From assembly GCF_005298075.1 (NCBI RefSeq), contig NZ_SZZH01000004.1:62001-126000 (forward strand): 64,000 nucleotides of DNA. The letters run 5' to 3'. Source of the stretch: Nakamurella flava. GTDB lineage: Bacteria > Actinomycetota > Actinomycetes > Mycobacteriales > Nakamurellaceae. Of the stretch, positions 1 through 8,283 are shown piece after piece (position 1 is the first letter of the stretch; the number at the start of each line of letters is the position of its first letter). Both the position numbers and the translations under genes were made by a program. Under the pieces are notes generated by a model, which saw only the letters and a list, made by a program, of their open reading frames with translations, searched no databases and had not been told where the DNA came from.

Positions 1-390
1 GGTGGGTCCCAGCACGGGCGGGCGACGCAGGATGTACCGACGGCCTCCGAGCAGCAGGAGCGCGACCCCGCCGACGACGATGCGCGTCAGATCACCGGCG
101 GTGACGTCGGCCGAGCGGGGCGCCCGGGCGACGGCCTGGCGGGCCGGCGTCTGCAGGGCAGAGGCGACGGCGGCGAGCGTGGCGCCCCGGTCGAGCCGGC
201 CGGGCCGGAACCAGACCACGACGGCACCGGTGCGGGGGTAGGCGTGCACGGCACGCACCCCGACGACCGCGTCCACCGCGTCCTCGACGGCGACGGCGCG
301 AGCCGTCGACCCTCGTAGCTCGGGAACGCGGAGCCGGAGCCGCCCGGCCGCTTCGGAGACGACGTGCAGATCCGGGACGTCGGCGCTCAT
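1..390 (-). CDS. ctpC: CtpC-like P1B-type metal ATPase, N-terminal 130 residues (runs off the left edge)
   Basis: The N-terminal end of a metal-cation P-type ATPase; the catalytic domains lie outside the window. The visible part has an HMA-like ferredoxin fold, with HVVSEAAGRLRLRVPEL at about residues 7-23 and AVHAYPRTGAVVVWF at about 50-64, but no CXXC metal site. A first membrane segment (LTRIVVGGVALLLLG) follows at about 104-118. From memory this order and wording closely match mycobacterial CtpC, a zinc/manganese exporter. The ATG lies 4 nt after the stop of the DUF1490 gene, the same pairing as Rv3269-Rv3270 of M. tuberculosis. Metal specificity cannot be read from this fragment. Confidence 0.85.
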   Translation of the reverse strand, partial: MSADVPDLHVVSEAAGRLRLRVPELRGSTARAVAVEDAVDAVVGVRAVHAYPRTGAVVVWFRPGRLDRGATLAAVASALQTPARQAVARAPRSADVTAGDLTRIVVGGVALLLLGGRRYILRRPPVLGPT

Positions 391-394
391 CAGG

Positions 395-676
395 TCAGTG
401 ATCGTGGTCGTGACCGGCGTCCGCGGCCGGCGGCCGCGCCTCTTCGCCGATCTTCTCGCGGGCCTCGGCGGCGATGTCGCCGGCGGACAGCCGCAGGTTC
501 TCCGCGCCCGTCTCGACCTTGCGCTTGCCGGCCATCGCGGCGGCGGTCACGGCCACGGCCCCACGACGGACGGCCCGGCCGGTCGACGCGGCCTTGAGCC
601 GGTCGAAGACGGCGGCACCGGCGACGCCGGTGACCACCAGGGTGGCGGCTCGCGCTAGCAGATGTCCGGCTACCAC
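395..676 (-). CDS. DUF1490 family, PacL-like membrane-anchored metal-binding protein
   Basis: A 93-residue DUF1490 protein. A hydrophobic, alanine-rich segment occupies about residues 5-25. A basic/amphipathic middle part follows, and the extreme C-terminus reads HDHDH (89-93). In M. tuberculosis PacL1 (Rv3269) has the same plan, with a C-terminal Asp/His zinc motif, and works with CtpC in zinc detoxification. The GTG start at 676 is preceded by an AAAGGGG ribosome binding site. It is directly upstream of the ctpC-like gene, so co-transcription is very likely. Role inferred: a membrane-tethered chaperone or scaffold for the ATPase. Confidence 0.85.
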   Translation of the reverse strand: MVAGHLLARAATLVVTGVAGAAVFDRLKAASTGRAVRRGAVAVTAAAMAGKRKVETGAENLRLSAGDIAAEAREKIGEEARPPAADAGHDHDH

Positions 677-792
677 GCCGATCCCCTTTCGTCGGGTCGG
701 CGGCCCACGACCGGCCGACCACGTCCTTCGCGCCCGCTCCGGCGAATGCCGGAATCCTGCGCGCCCACCAAGATCTTAACCGGTATCGTGGT

Positions 793-807
793 TGATAATC
801 GTTCTCG
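793..807. promoter_or_regulatory. Zur-box-like operator between the ctpC and CobW/Mrf-like genes
   Basis: The site TGATAATCGTTCTCG matches the actinobacterial Zur consensus TGAnAATnATTnTCA (recalled) at all but two fixed positions. It lies 29 bp before the ATG of the CobW/Mrf-like gene and about 117 bp before the start of the DUF1490 gene, in an otherwise GC-rich divergent intergenic region. Homologues of the CobW-like gene belong to the Zur regulon in mycobacteria, which fits. Confidence 0.7.
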
Positions 808-836
808 TTAGGTTTCTCATCGTGAAGGCAGGCTCC

Positions 837-1964
837 ATGTCCGTCCCCGTCGTCGTGCTGGCCACCGTGGACCCGGTGGTCCGCGACCTGAGCCAGTTCT
901 CCCTCGTCTCCGATCTGCCCGAGACCGGCGTGCTGCGGCACGATCTCGATCCGGCCGCCGGCACCCTCCGCCGGGTCGTCAGCGACGGCGGTGGCGGCCT
1001 GGACGGCGACGGAGTCATCGACGACCACACCATGCCGCTGGCGCACACCTGCCTGGGCTGCGCCATCCGGGAGGACCTGCTGCCGTCACTGGCGGGCATG
1101 GCCGCCTCGGGCCGGTGGCAGCGGGTGCTCGTCGTCCTGCCGGTCGCCGCCGAGCTGGTGCCCGTGGTCTCGGCCCTGGACGATCCGCAGACCGCCGCCG
1201 ACCTCGACGTGACGCTGCTCGCCAGCGTCGCCGCGGGCGATGCCGACCAGGTCCGCCAGGACCTGATGGGCGACGACCTGCTCGCCGATCGCGGGCTCGC
1301 GTTGGCCCTGGACGACCGCCGGTCCGTCGGCGAGGCGCTCGCCGCCCAGGTCGAGTACGCCGACCTGGTGCTGGCCAGCGGGACCGACCCGGTCGGCCTG
1401 ACCCTGCTCGACCACCTGCGCGGCGTCCGGTCCACCCGGTCCGACCTGTTCACCACCCGGGCCGGTCAGGTGTTCCTCCCCCGTCACGACGCCCGCATGG
1501 CGGCGGCCCGGGTGGATCCGCGCCTGGTCGTGCCGGCCGATGCCGCGGACACCTCCGGCGCCGAGGCGAACGGCGTGTGGACCATCGACCTGCACACCCG
1601 CCGCCCGTTGCACCCCGAACGCTTCCGCGACCAGATGGAGGCGCTCGTCGGGCACGAGACCCGCTCGCGGGGGCGGTTCCAGCTGGCCACCCGCCCCCGC
1701 ACCGTCGGCGTCTGGGACGGCGTCGGCGGCCAACTGTCGATCGGTGACGCCGGGGGCTGGGAGCACTGCAGTCCGTCGACCCGGATGGTCTTCACCGGAC
1801 ACGGTGACGGCGGGGCCGACACCCGGGAACAGCTGCGCCGCGCCTTCGCGGTGATGGCCCTGGACGACCGCGAGATGTCCCGGGGGCCGGCCTACTGGCG
1901 GTCCGTCGACGACGGTCTGGACCCGTGGCTGGGCGACCGCGACCTGGTCGACGACCGGAGCTGA
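837..1964 (+). CDS. CobW-family protein of the Rv0106/Mrf type, without a P-loop
   Basis: A 375-residue CobW/COG0523-type protein. The metal motif is HTCLGCAIREDL (about residues 70-81, cysteines 72 and 75). The C-terminal CobW domain contains RRPLHPERF and FQLATRPRTVGVWD (about 250-300). The N-terminus has no GxxGxGKT P-loop where GTPase relatives have one, so GTP hydrolysis is unlikely. This matches my memory of Rv0106 and of Mrf from M. smegmatis, a zinc-starvation protein linked to ribosome hibernation. The start at 837 is chosen because it follows GAAGGCAGG; the longer frame has no RBS. The Zur-like box just upstream predicts expression under zinc limitation. Confidence 0.8.
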   Translation: MSVPVVVLATVDPVVRDLSQFSLVSDLPETGVLRHDLDPAAGTLRRVVSDGGGGLDGDGVIDDHTMPLAHTCLGCAIREDLLPSLAGMAASGRWQRVLVVLPVAAELVPVVSALDDPQTAADLDVTLLASVAAGDADQVRQDLMGDDLLADRGLALALDDRRSVGEALAAQVEYADLVLASGTDPVGLTLLDHLRGVRSTRSDLFTTRAGQVFLPRHDARMAAARVDPRLVVPADAADTSGAEANGVWTIDLHTRRPLHPERFRDQMEALVGHETRSRGRFQLATRPRTVGVWDGVGGQLSIGDAGGWEHCSPSTRMVFTGHGDGGADTREQLRRAFAVMALDDREMSRGPAYWRSVDDGLDPWLGDRDLVDDRS

Positions 1965-2037
1965 GCGGTCCCGGGCGCCCGTCGGGGGGGCGGTTCTCCC
2001 CCTGCCGCGCGGCGCCCCGCTGTGCCACCCTGGCGGT

Positions 2038-2313
2038 ATGTGCCGCAACATCCGGGTCCTGCACAATTTCGAGCCGCCGGCCACCGAGGACGAGGTGCAC
2101 GCCGCAGCCCTGCAGTACGTCCGCAAGGTCAGCGGATCCACCAGACCGTCGGCCGCCAACCAGGAGGCGTTCGACCGGGCCGTCCACGAGATCGCGCACC
2201 TCACCCGGCACCTGCTCGATGATCTGGTCACCAGCGCCCCGCCCAAGGACCGGGAGACCGAGGCGGCCAAGGCCCGGGCCCGCGCGGCCGAGCGCTACGC
2301 CCGGACCGGCTGA
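2038..2313 (+). CDS. DUF2277 family protein
   Basis: A 91-residue protein opening with MCRNIRVLHNFEPPAT, the hallmark of DUF2277. QYVRKVSGSTRPS follows in the middle and a basic ETEAAKARARAAERYAR tail at the end. The family is small, cytosolic and of unknown function. The length is normal for the family. The gene stands alone, and a long inverted repeat begins at its stop codon. Confidence 0.85.
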   Translation: MCRNIRVLHNFEPPATEDEVHAAALQYVRKVSGSTRPSAANQEAFDRAVHEIAHLTRHLLDDLVTSAPPKDRETEAAKARARAAERYARTG

Positions 2314-2383
2314 GGTCCTCAGACCCGCCCCCGCCCCGGCAACCCTGATCTGAGGAGCCCCGGGGCCTGGGGTCTGAGGACCT
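2313..2383. repeat. Long inverted repeat (14-bp arms) after DUF2277
   Basis: The arms AGGTCCTCAGACCC (2313-2326) and GGGTCTGAGGACCT (2370-2383) are exact reverse complements separated by 43 bp of GC-rich sequence. A third copy of the TCTGAGGA core lies inside the loop near 2349. The left arm begins at the DUF2277 stop codon. It could be a transcription terminator or attenuator, but no T-run follows. Confidence 0.7.
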
Positions 2384-2480
2384 GGGGCGGCCGGACTGCC
2401 CGGATCACCGATGCCGCCCACCCCCACCTCAGCGGCACCGTTCTCGTCGACCACGAGAACAGACCCGCCGAGGAGGGGCC

Positions 2481-2648
2481 ATGCACAGCCTGCTGGGACC
2501 GCAGTTCGACGCCGAGATCGCCTACCGCCAGGAACGCGCCCGCCGCGAGTTCGCCCGGGCCCGCCGCGACCGGGGCGGGTTGAGCCGCCTGCTCTCCCGC
2601 CACCGGCACCCGGTGGTGCCGGAGCGGCACGAGCGCGTCGAACACTGA
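2481..2648 (+). CDS. Small basic protein, 55 residues, unknown function
   Basis: A short ORF starts at ATG 2481, directly after AGGAGGGGCC, one of the strongest ribosome binding sites in the window. The product starts MHSLLGPQFDAEIAYRQERA and continues with an arginine-rich amphipathic stretch to about residue 37. It ends in a His/Arg-rich tail. No membrane segment or cysteine is seen and no family is recognised. Arg-rich peptides of this size (often ~50 residues, starting in a similar MH...EI..R...) are common upstream of actinobacterial regulators, but this resemblance is weak. Support is the RBS and G/C third positions. Confidence 0.55.
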   Translation: MHSLLGPQFDAEIAYRQERARREFARARRDRGGLSRLLSRHRHPVVPERHERVEH

Positions 2649-2763
2649 GCCCGCCCCGGCGGTACCAGGACCCACCACGGTCCGGCCGTCGGGAAGGTCG
2701 CTGCTGCTCGAACCCCTCGATCAGGCACGGCGCACTGTCGGCGGCGCCTGTCAGGATGAGCCC

Positions 2764-5751
2764 ATGTCCCGGTCCGTGACGGCCACGCCGTTCGTCGCCC
2801 GCGTGGGCGAGCGGGCCGACTTCGCCGCGGCCGTCGCGCGGGCCGCGGCCGGTCGACCGGGCCTGCTGCTGCTCGCCGGAGACGCCGGGGTCGGGAAGAC
2901 GCGGCTGCTGACGGAGGCCGCCCGCGACGCCGAATCGGCCGGCGCCGGGGTCGTCCTCGGCCACTGTGTCGACCTCTTCGGGGTCGACGACGGCGACGTC
3001 GGGGTGCCGTACCTGCCGTTCGCCGAGGCCCTCACCGAGCTGCGGGAACGGCCGGCCGGCCCGACCGGCGGCCCGTCAGCGGTGGAGGCCGTGCTGGCCG
3101 CCCGGCCCGCGCTGCGCCGCCTGCTCGACCTGGGTTCCCCGGAACCCGATGGCGCCGACGCCCCGGCCCACCGCCTGCAACTGCTGGACGGCATCGCCGC
3201 CGCGCTGGCCGCCGCCGGCCGGCCGGGGCATCCCCTGCTGCTCGTCCTGGAGGACCTGCACTGGGCCGACCCGTCGAGCCGTGACGTCCTGCGTTTCCTG
3301 GCCGCCCGGCTCCGCGGCCAGCACCTGCTGATCGCGGCCAGCTACCGCACCGACGACCTGCACCGTCGACATCCGTTGCGACCGATGCTGGCCGAGCTGC
3401 TCCGCCGGCCCGGGGTACGCCAGATCGATCTGCCGGCCTTCTCGCGGGACGAGCTGTCGGATTTCGCCGCCGCCGTCACCGGCGCCCCGGTACCGGATGC
3501 GGCGGTGCAGCGAGTGCTCGACCGGTCCGAGGGCAATGCCTACTTCGCCGAGGAACTGCTGGCCGACGCGCCGGAACCGACCGGGCGGCCCGGGCCCGTC
3601 GAGCTGCCCGGCACCCTGGCCGACGTGCTGCGGGCGCGGGTCGAGGCCCTCCCCGAGCCCGTCCAGCGCATCGCCCGGGTGGCCGCCGTCGGGGGTCGCC
3701 GCGTCCGCGAACGCCTGCTCGTCGCCGCCTGGTCACGCGCGGGCGCGGAGCAGGCCACCGGCGCGGCCGTCGAGGCCGCTCTGCGCGACGCGGTCGCCCA
3801 CAACCTGCTGGTCGCCGAGGGCCGTGCGGAGTGGGCCTTCCGGCACGCCCTGCTGGCCGAGGCCGTCTACGCCGACCTGCTGCCCAGTGAGCAGGTGACC
3901 CTGCACCGGTGCTATCTGCAGACACTGCAGGCCGAGCCCGGTCTCGGATCGGCGGCCCAGATCGCCCATCACGCCGTCCGTGCGCACGACCTGCCGGCCG
4001 CGCTGGCGGCCTCCGCCGCTGCGGCCCGGGAGGCGGCCGGGCTGCTGGCCCCGGCCGAGGAACTGAGCCGCTGGGAGACGGTCCTGGAACTCTGGTCAGC
4101 GGTCCCGGACGCCGCGGAGCTGATCGGCGCCGATCTGGTCGAGGTGCAGATGGCCGCGGCCACGGCCGCCAGCCGCGCCGGTGAGCCGCGACGGGCGGCC
4201 GCCCTGGCCGGCCTCGCGCTGGACCAGGCGGATCCGCAGCGCGCCGCCCGGCTGACCCCGATCGCCGCCTTCCACCTCATCGACGCCGACCGCGGCCCGG
4301 AGGTCATCACCCGGGCCCGCGCCGCCCTCGACACCCTCGACACCCAGGGGCCGTCGGTCGACCGGGTACGGCTGCTGGCCGCGTACGCGCGGGCCGCGGT
4401 CAATGTCGACGACGACGAGCTGGCCCGCACCGTCGCCGCCCGGGCGATCGCCGAAGCCCGCGACCTCGACGTGGCCGACGCGGAGGCCGACGCCCTGTCG
4501 TCCCTGGCGATCGTCGAGGCACCGGACCCGCAGACTGCCGTCGACCTGCTACGTCGAGCGGTGGAGCGGGCCAGGACCGCGGGTGAGCAGTTCATCGAAC
4601 TGCGGGCCGCCCACAATCTGGTGTCCACGCTCTACTACGCGGGTCGGCTCGACGAGGCCCGGGAGTTCGGCGACGAGGTGGTGGAGCGGACGCGCCAGAG
4701 CGGACTGCTGTGGGCGGGGTACGGCATCTCGCTGCTCCACTTCCACGAACTGCTGCGGTACGTCGGCGGCGACCTCCGCCCGCCGGAGCTGCCCACCGAG
4801 TGGGCGCCCGACTCGGCGGTCGAGTCACTGGCGGTCGTCGGCCTGTACGCGGCCGTGGCCCGCGGCGACCGGGACGTCATCGCCCGGGCCCGGGCCGTGC
4901 ACGCCGACCCGCAGCGGGACCCGTTCCTGGCCCTGGTGTCCGGCGGCACCCTGATCGACGCGCTCACCCTGGCCGGTGAGTGGGCCGAGGCCGTCGACGT
5001 GGCCACCGAGCTCCTCGGGTACCTGCGCCGGTCGTGGAACGCGTACTTCCTGGGCGGCATCTGGTTGGGTGCCCTGGCCCTGGCCGCACTCGCCGACCAG
5101 ACCGACCACGACCGCCGCCGCTCCGCCGGGCCCGATCCCGCCCGGCTCCGCCACGGTGACGACCTGCTGGCCGAGGTGGAAAGGACCGCCGACCGCGGGC
5201 GCCCGCGGGGTGGCCAGCTGGGCCCCGAGGGCCGGGCCTGGCTGCACCGGGCCCGGGCCGAACACGCCCGGTTGCACGGGTCCGACGATCCGGACCGGTG
5301 GCGGACCGCGGCCGGTGAGTTCGATGTCGGCTACCGCTACGAAGCGGCGCGCAGTCGGTTCCGGCTGGCCGTCGCGTTGGCCGGGCGGGGCGATCGACCG
5401 GCGGCGTCGGCCGCGGCCACCCAGGCGTTGGGCGAAGCCCGGGAGATGGGGGCCCGTCCCCTGACCGAGCGGATCTTGGCCCTGGGACGGCAGGCTCGGC
5501 TCGATCTACCCGGAACCGCCCGTGCGGTGGCCGTTCTCACCGAACGCGAGGACGAGGTGCTGCAGCTGGTCGCCCGGGGCATGACGAACCGGCAGATCGG
5601 CGAGCAGCTGTTCATCAGTCCCAAGACGGTGAGCGTGCATCTGTCGAACGTGCTGGGCAAGCTCGGTGTCGGTGGACGGACGGAGGCGGTTGCGGTGGCG
5701 CTCGACCGGGGTCTGCTGGGCACGAGCCGGCCGACGGGGAGTGGGTTGTGA
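2764..5751 (+). CDS. Large ATPase-LuxR family transcriptional regulator (LAL/MalT-like)
   Basis: A 995-residue regulator. An AAA/STAND ATPase module opens the protein, with Walker A GDAGVGKT at residues 39-46 and Walker B LLLVLEDLHWAD near 158-169. A long alpha-helical TPR-like region follows (about 380-900). The last 65 residues are a LuxR/GerE HTH (LTEREDEVLQLVARGMTNRQ...KTVSVHLSNVLGKLG). Such proteins bind an inducer and ATP, oligomerise and activate promoters; the ligand and targets are unknown. The gene overlaps the next ORF by 4 nt, so the acidic protein downstream is probably co-expressed. Confidence 0.9.
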   Translation: MSRSVTATPFVARVGERADFAAAVARAAAGRPGLLLLAGDAGVGKTRLLTEAARDAESAGAGVVLGHCVDLFGVDDGDVGVPYLPFAEALTELRERPAGPTGGPSAVEAVLAARPALRRLLDLGSPEPDGADAPAHRLQLLDGIAAALAAAGRPGHPLLLVLEDLHWADPSSRDVLRFLAARLRGQHLLIAASYRTDDLHRRHPLRPMLAELLRRPGVRQIDLPAFSRDELSDFAAAVTGAPVPDAAVQRVLDRSEGNAYFAEELLADAPEPTGRPGPVELPGTLADVLRARVEALPEPVQRIARVAAVGGRRVRERLLVAAWSRAGAEQATGAAVEAALRDAVAHNLLVAEGRAEWAFRHALLAEAVYADLLPSEQVTLHRCYLQTLQAEPGLGSAAQIAHHAVRAHDLPAALAASAAAAREAAGLLAPAEELSRWETVLELWSAVPDAAELIGADLVEVQMAAATAASRAGEPRRAAALAGLALDQADPQRAARLTPIAAFHLIDADRGPEVITRARAALDTLDTQGPSVDRVRLLAAYARAAVNVDDDELARTVAARAIAEARDLDVADAEADALSSLAIVEAPDPQTAVDLLRRAVERARTAGEQFIELRAAHNLVSTLYYAGRLDEAREFGDEVVERTRQSGLLWAGYGISLLHFHELLRYVGGDLRPPELPTEWAPDSAVESLAVVGLYAAVARGDRDVIARARAVHADPQRDPFLALVSGGTLIDALTLAGEWAEAVDVATELLGYLRRSWNAYFLGGIWLGALALAALADQTDHDRRRSAGPDPARLRHGDDLLAEVERTADRGRPRGGQLGPEGRAWLHRARAEHARLHGSDDPDRWRTAAGEFDVGYRYEAARSRFRLAVALAGRGDRPAASAAATQALGEAREMGARPLTERILALGRQARLDLPGTARAVAVLTEREDEVLQLVARGMTNRQIGEQLFISPKTVSVHLSNVLGKLGVGGRTEAVAVALDRGLLGTSRPTGSGL

Positions 5752-6734
5752 TCGCCCGGGACCGCGTGCAGGAGGCGGTCGACGCGCTGTACGGCGGTGA
5801 CCCGGCCGACTTCCTCCCCCACCGCAAGGAGCTGACCGCGCAGGCGCGCGCAGCCAAGGACCGGGACGCCGCGAAAGCCATTGCCGCCCTGCGCAAACCG
5901 ACCCGGTCGGCCCACCTGCTGAACCAGCTCTCGCTTCGCGAACCGGAACGGGTGGACGCGTTGCTGCGGCTGACCGACTCACCCGACACCGGCGGAGGGC
6001 GGTCCCGGCGGGACGCGCTCAAGGCCATGCGCGAGCTGACGACCCGTCGCCGCCGACTCGTGGACGACCTCGCCGACCGCGCGTTCGCCGGGGCCGGCGA
6101 GGACTCCCCCACGACGGCGTTGCGGGACGAGGTGGTGGCGACCCTGAACGCCGCACTCGGTGATCCGGATGTCGGTACCGAGCTGGCCGAGGGGCGGCTG
6201 GTCCGCAGCCATGAGTGGGCCGGGTTCGGTTTCAGCGCCGCTGATCTCGCGCTCGTCCCCGACGACGACCCGGCCGAGACCGACGACGACCGCGATGACG
6301 CTGACGAGGAGGACCTGGAGCCCGACGACCAGGAGGGCGAGGACCAGCCCAGCGGGGACGACGACGAACTCGACGACACCGAGGGCGATGAGCCGGACGA
6401 GCCTGAGGACGACGAAGACGGGGACGAGGACGAACCGGAGGAGCAGGAGGAAGACGAAGAACCCGAAGACGACCAACCGGCAGACGACGAGGACGACGAC
6501 GAGGACGACGTCGCCGGTCCGATCACGGAGGCCCGGGAGGTGCTGCGTCTGGCGGAGCGGGACCTCAAGACGCAGCAACGGTCCGAACGCGAGCAGCAGG
6601 ATCACGTGGCCGATCTCGAGGACGAGCTGGCCGAGGCCCAGATCCGGCTGGACGAGATCCGGGTCGCCATCCGGCGGGCCGAAATGGTGCAGCGCCGGGC
6701 CCGTACCGCGCTCGAGCGGCTGAGCGACCGGTAA
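5748..6734 (+). CDS. Actinobacterial protein with acidic linker and C-terminal coiled coil
   Basis: A 328-residue cytosolic protein in three parts. The helical N-terminal domain (1-165) carries RKPTRSAHLLNQL, a motif I recall from unnamed actinobacterial proteins. The linker (about 170-258) is almost entirely Asp and Glu. The C-terminal coiled coil (about 262-328) is rich in Glu, Arg and Gln. The GTG start overlaps the LuxR-family stop (GTGA). The acidic linker is encoded by repeated GAC/GAG runs, which also create misleading Ser-rich frames on the other strand. Function is unknown; the charge suggests binding to basic proteins or cations. Confidence 0.75.
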   Translation: MIARDRVQEAVDALYGGDPADFLPHRKELTAQARAAKDRDAAKAIAALRKPTRSAHLLNQLSLREPERVDALLRLTDSPDTGGGRSRRDALKAMRELTTRRRRLVDDLADRAFAGAGEDSPTTALRDEVVATLNAALGDPDVGTELAEGRLVRSHEWAGFGFSAADLALVPDDDPAETDDDRDDADEEDLEPDDQEGEDQPSGDDDELDDTEGDEPDEPEDDEDGDEDEPEEQEEDEEPEDDQPADDEDDDEDDVAGPITEAREVLRLAERDLKTQQRSEREQQDHVADLEDELAEAQIRLDEIRVAIRRAEMVQRRARTALERLSDR

Positions 6735-6798
6735 TGAGCCGGATGGGGTCGATCGACGGCACGGCAACCGACGGCGGTCCACCGGCCGTCCCACCACC

Positions 6799-7281
6799 AT
6801 GAGCGCCCCCGTCCGTCCCTACCCACCCGGCTCGTCGCGACCCGGCCGGACGCTGATCGGCGCGGCCGCGACCCTCCTGCTGCTGGCGACGCCGGCCTGC
6901 TCCCGCCGGCTGGCCGATCCCGCGGACACCGTGTCGGAGCACGCCATCGTGGTGGACCTGCGCGGCCCCACGGGGGAGAGGACCGCGGACGGCGGCTGCG
7001 TGATCGATCCCCCCGGCCTTCCCGATGGCCCCTTCACGGTCGACGCCACCTTCTTCCTGGAGAACGACGCCGGGGTGCGCCTCAACAGCACCCAGATGCC
7101 CTCGGGGGCCATGGACGCGGAGCGGAACTGCCGGGTGACGCTGTCCTTCCTCTTCGTCGACCCGGATTCCTCGACCTACCGGCTACGGACCAACCTGGGG
7201 ACCGGCTGGTGGCTGAGCAACGCGGAGGCCTTCGCACACCCGACGACCGTCATCGACGTCGTCGCGCATCCACCGGCGTAG
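6799..7281 (+). CDS. Predicted secreted lipoprotein, unknown function
   Basis: A 160-residue protein. A basic, proline-rich N-terminus is followed by a hydrophobic segment (about 19-31) and a lipobox-like LLATPAC with Cys34. The mature part has two further cysteines (near 60 and 111), which could pair, and appears beta-rich. No family is recognised. Start codon ATG at 6799 has only a weak RBS. It is convergent with pabC, with 15 bp between the stops. Confidence 0.6.
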   Translation: MSAPVRPYPPGSSRPGRTLIGAAATLLLLATPACSRRLADPADTVSEHAIVVDLRGPTGERTADGGCVIDPPGLPDGPFTVDATFFLENDAGVRLNSTQMPSGAMDAERNCRVTLSFLFVDPDSSTYRLRTNLGTGWWLSNAEAFAHPTTVIDVVAHPPA

Positions 7282-7296
7282 CCGCAACGCTGAGGA

Positions 7297-8241
7297 TCAG
7301 GCCGACGCCGGGCCCGTCCCGCCCCCGGGGACGTCGAGCAGGGCCGCGATCTCACGGGTGAGATCGCCGTCGTCGCGGGCGATCCCGTCGATGGCGGTCA
7401 CCGGGGCGAGCAGGCGGGCGCTGGACACCAGCCAGATTCCGTCGGCGGCGTGCAGGTCGTCGATGGTGACCGTCGCCCGGGTGGTGGCCCAGCCGGCGGC
7501 GCCCGCGGCGGCCAGCAGGCGGCGCACGGTGATGCCGTCGAGCACGCCGTCGAGCGTCGGAGTGACGAGGGTCCGTTCCCCGGACGGTGTCCGGCGGGCC
7601 AGGACGACCGACGAGGTCGGCGCCTCCAGGACCTCCCGTTCCCCCGCCGACCGGTGCGTCGCGTCGGCCCCGCCGGCGACGAAGACGGCGTCGTCGGCCC
7701 CCTGGGAACGGGCCCAGCGCAACGCGGCCATGTTGATCCCGTAGGACAGGGTCTTGGCCTGCGCCAGCAACCAGGGCGCGGCGGCCGCGCCGGACGGGGT
7801 GAACCCGCGGTCCAGCAGGACCACCCGTACCCCGGTGGCGCGCTGCCGGCGGCTGACCGCCGGGAGCGCGCTGACCATCACGTACCCGGCGGCTTCGGGC
7901 GCGCCTTCCGGGCCCCGCGGGGCGATGAGCCGCACCACCGCCTCGTCGGGCGCTGGACCGTCGGGCGACCGGCCCGACGACCACGCCGCCAGCCCGGCCT
8001 CGACGGCGGTGCGCCAGCGGTCCGGCTCGGGAACGACGACGTCGGTCAGTTCGGCCGAGACGGCCAGCCGGGCCAGGTGATCGTCCAGGTCGCGGGGTTC
8101 GCCGTCCACGGCGAGGGTGGTCTCGAAGACCCCTTCGCCCCGCAGCACGGCCAGGTCGTCGGGACGCAGCAGCGGGACGTCGACGGACTGCACCGTGCCG
8201 TCCAGGAGGGCCACCACGCACTCGTTCGCTCGCTCGGTCAC
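7297..8241 (-). CDS. pabC: Aminodeoxychorismate lyase-type class IV aminotransferase
   Basis: A 314-residue fold-type IV PLP enzyme. VLRGEGVFETTLAVDGEPRDLDDHLARL near the N-terminus matches the class IV aminotransferase opening. AKTLSYGINMAAL (about 165-178) holds the candidate PLP lysine. SVVLARRTPSGERTLVTPTLDGVLDGITVRRLL is the class IV C-terminal motif. Best fit is 4-amino-4-deoxychorismate lyase, which makes p-aminobenzoate for folate. A D-amino-acid or branched-chain aminotransferase is possible but less likely. It lies 42 bp downstream of coaA on the same strand. Confidence 0.75.
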   Translation of the reverse strand: MTERANECVVALLDGTVQSVDVPLLRPDDLAVLRGEGVFETTLAVDGEPRDLDDHLARLAVSAELTDVVVPEPDRWRTAVEAGLAAWSSGRSPDGPAPDEAVVRLIAPRGPEGAPEAAGYVMVSALPAVSRRQRATGVRVVLLDRGFTPSGAAAAPWLLAQAKTLSYGINMAALRWARSQGADDAVFVAGGADATHRSAGEREVLEAPTSSVVLARRTPSGERTLVTPTLDGVLDGITVRRLLAAAGAAGWATTRATVTIDDLHAADGIWLVSSARLLAPVTAIDGIARDDGDLTREIAALLDVPGGGTGPASA

Positions 8242-8283
8242 CGGGTCACCGTAGGACAGGCCGACGGGCGACGGCCGCGCCGG

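Noticed and set aside
5615-6568. A Ser-rich minus-strand frame (317 codons)
   Set aside because: The serine runs are the reverse complement of the GAC/GAG runs that encode the acidic linker of the plus-strand gene.
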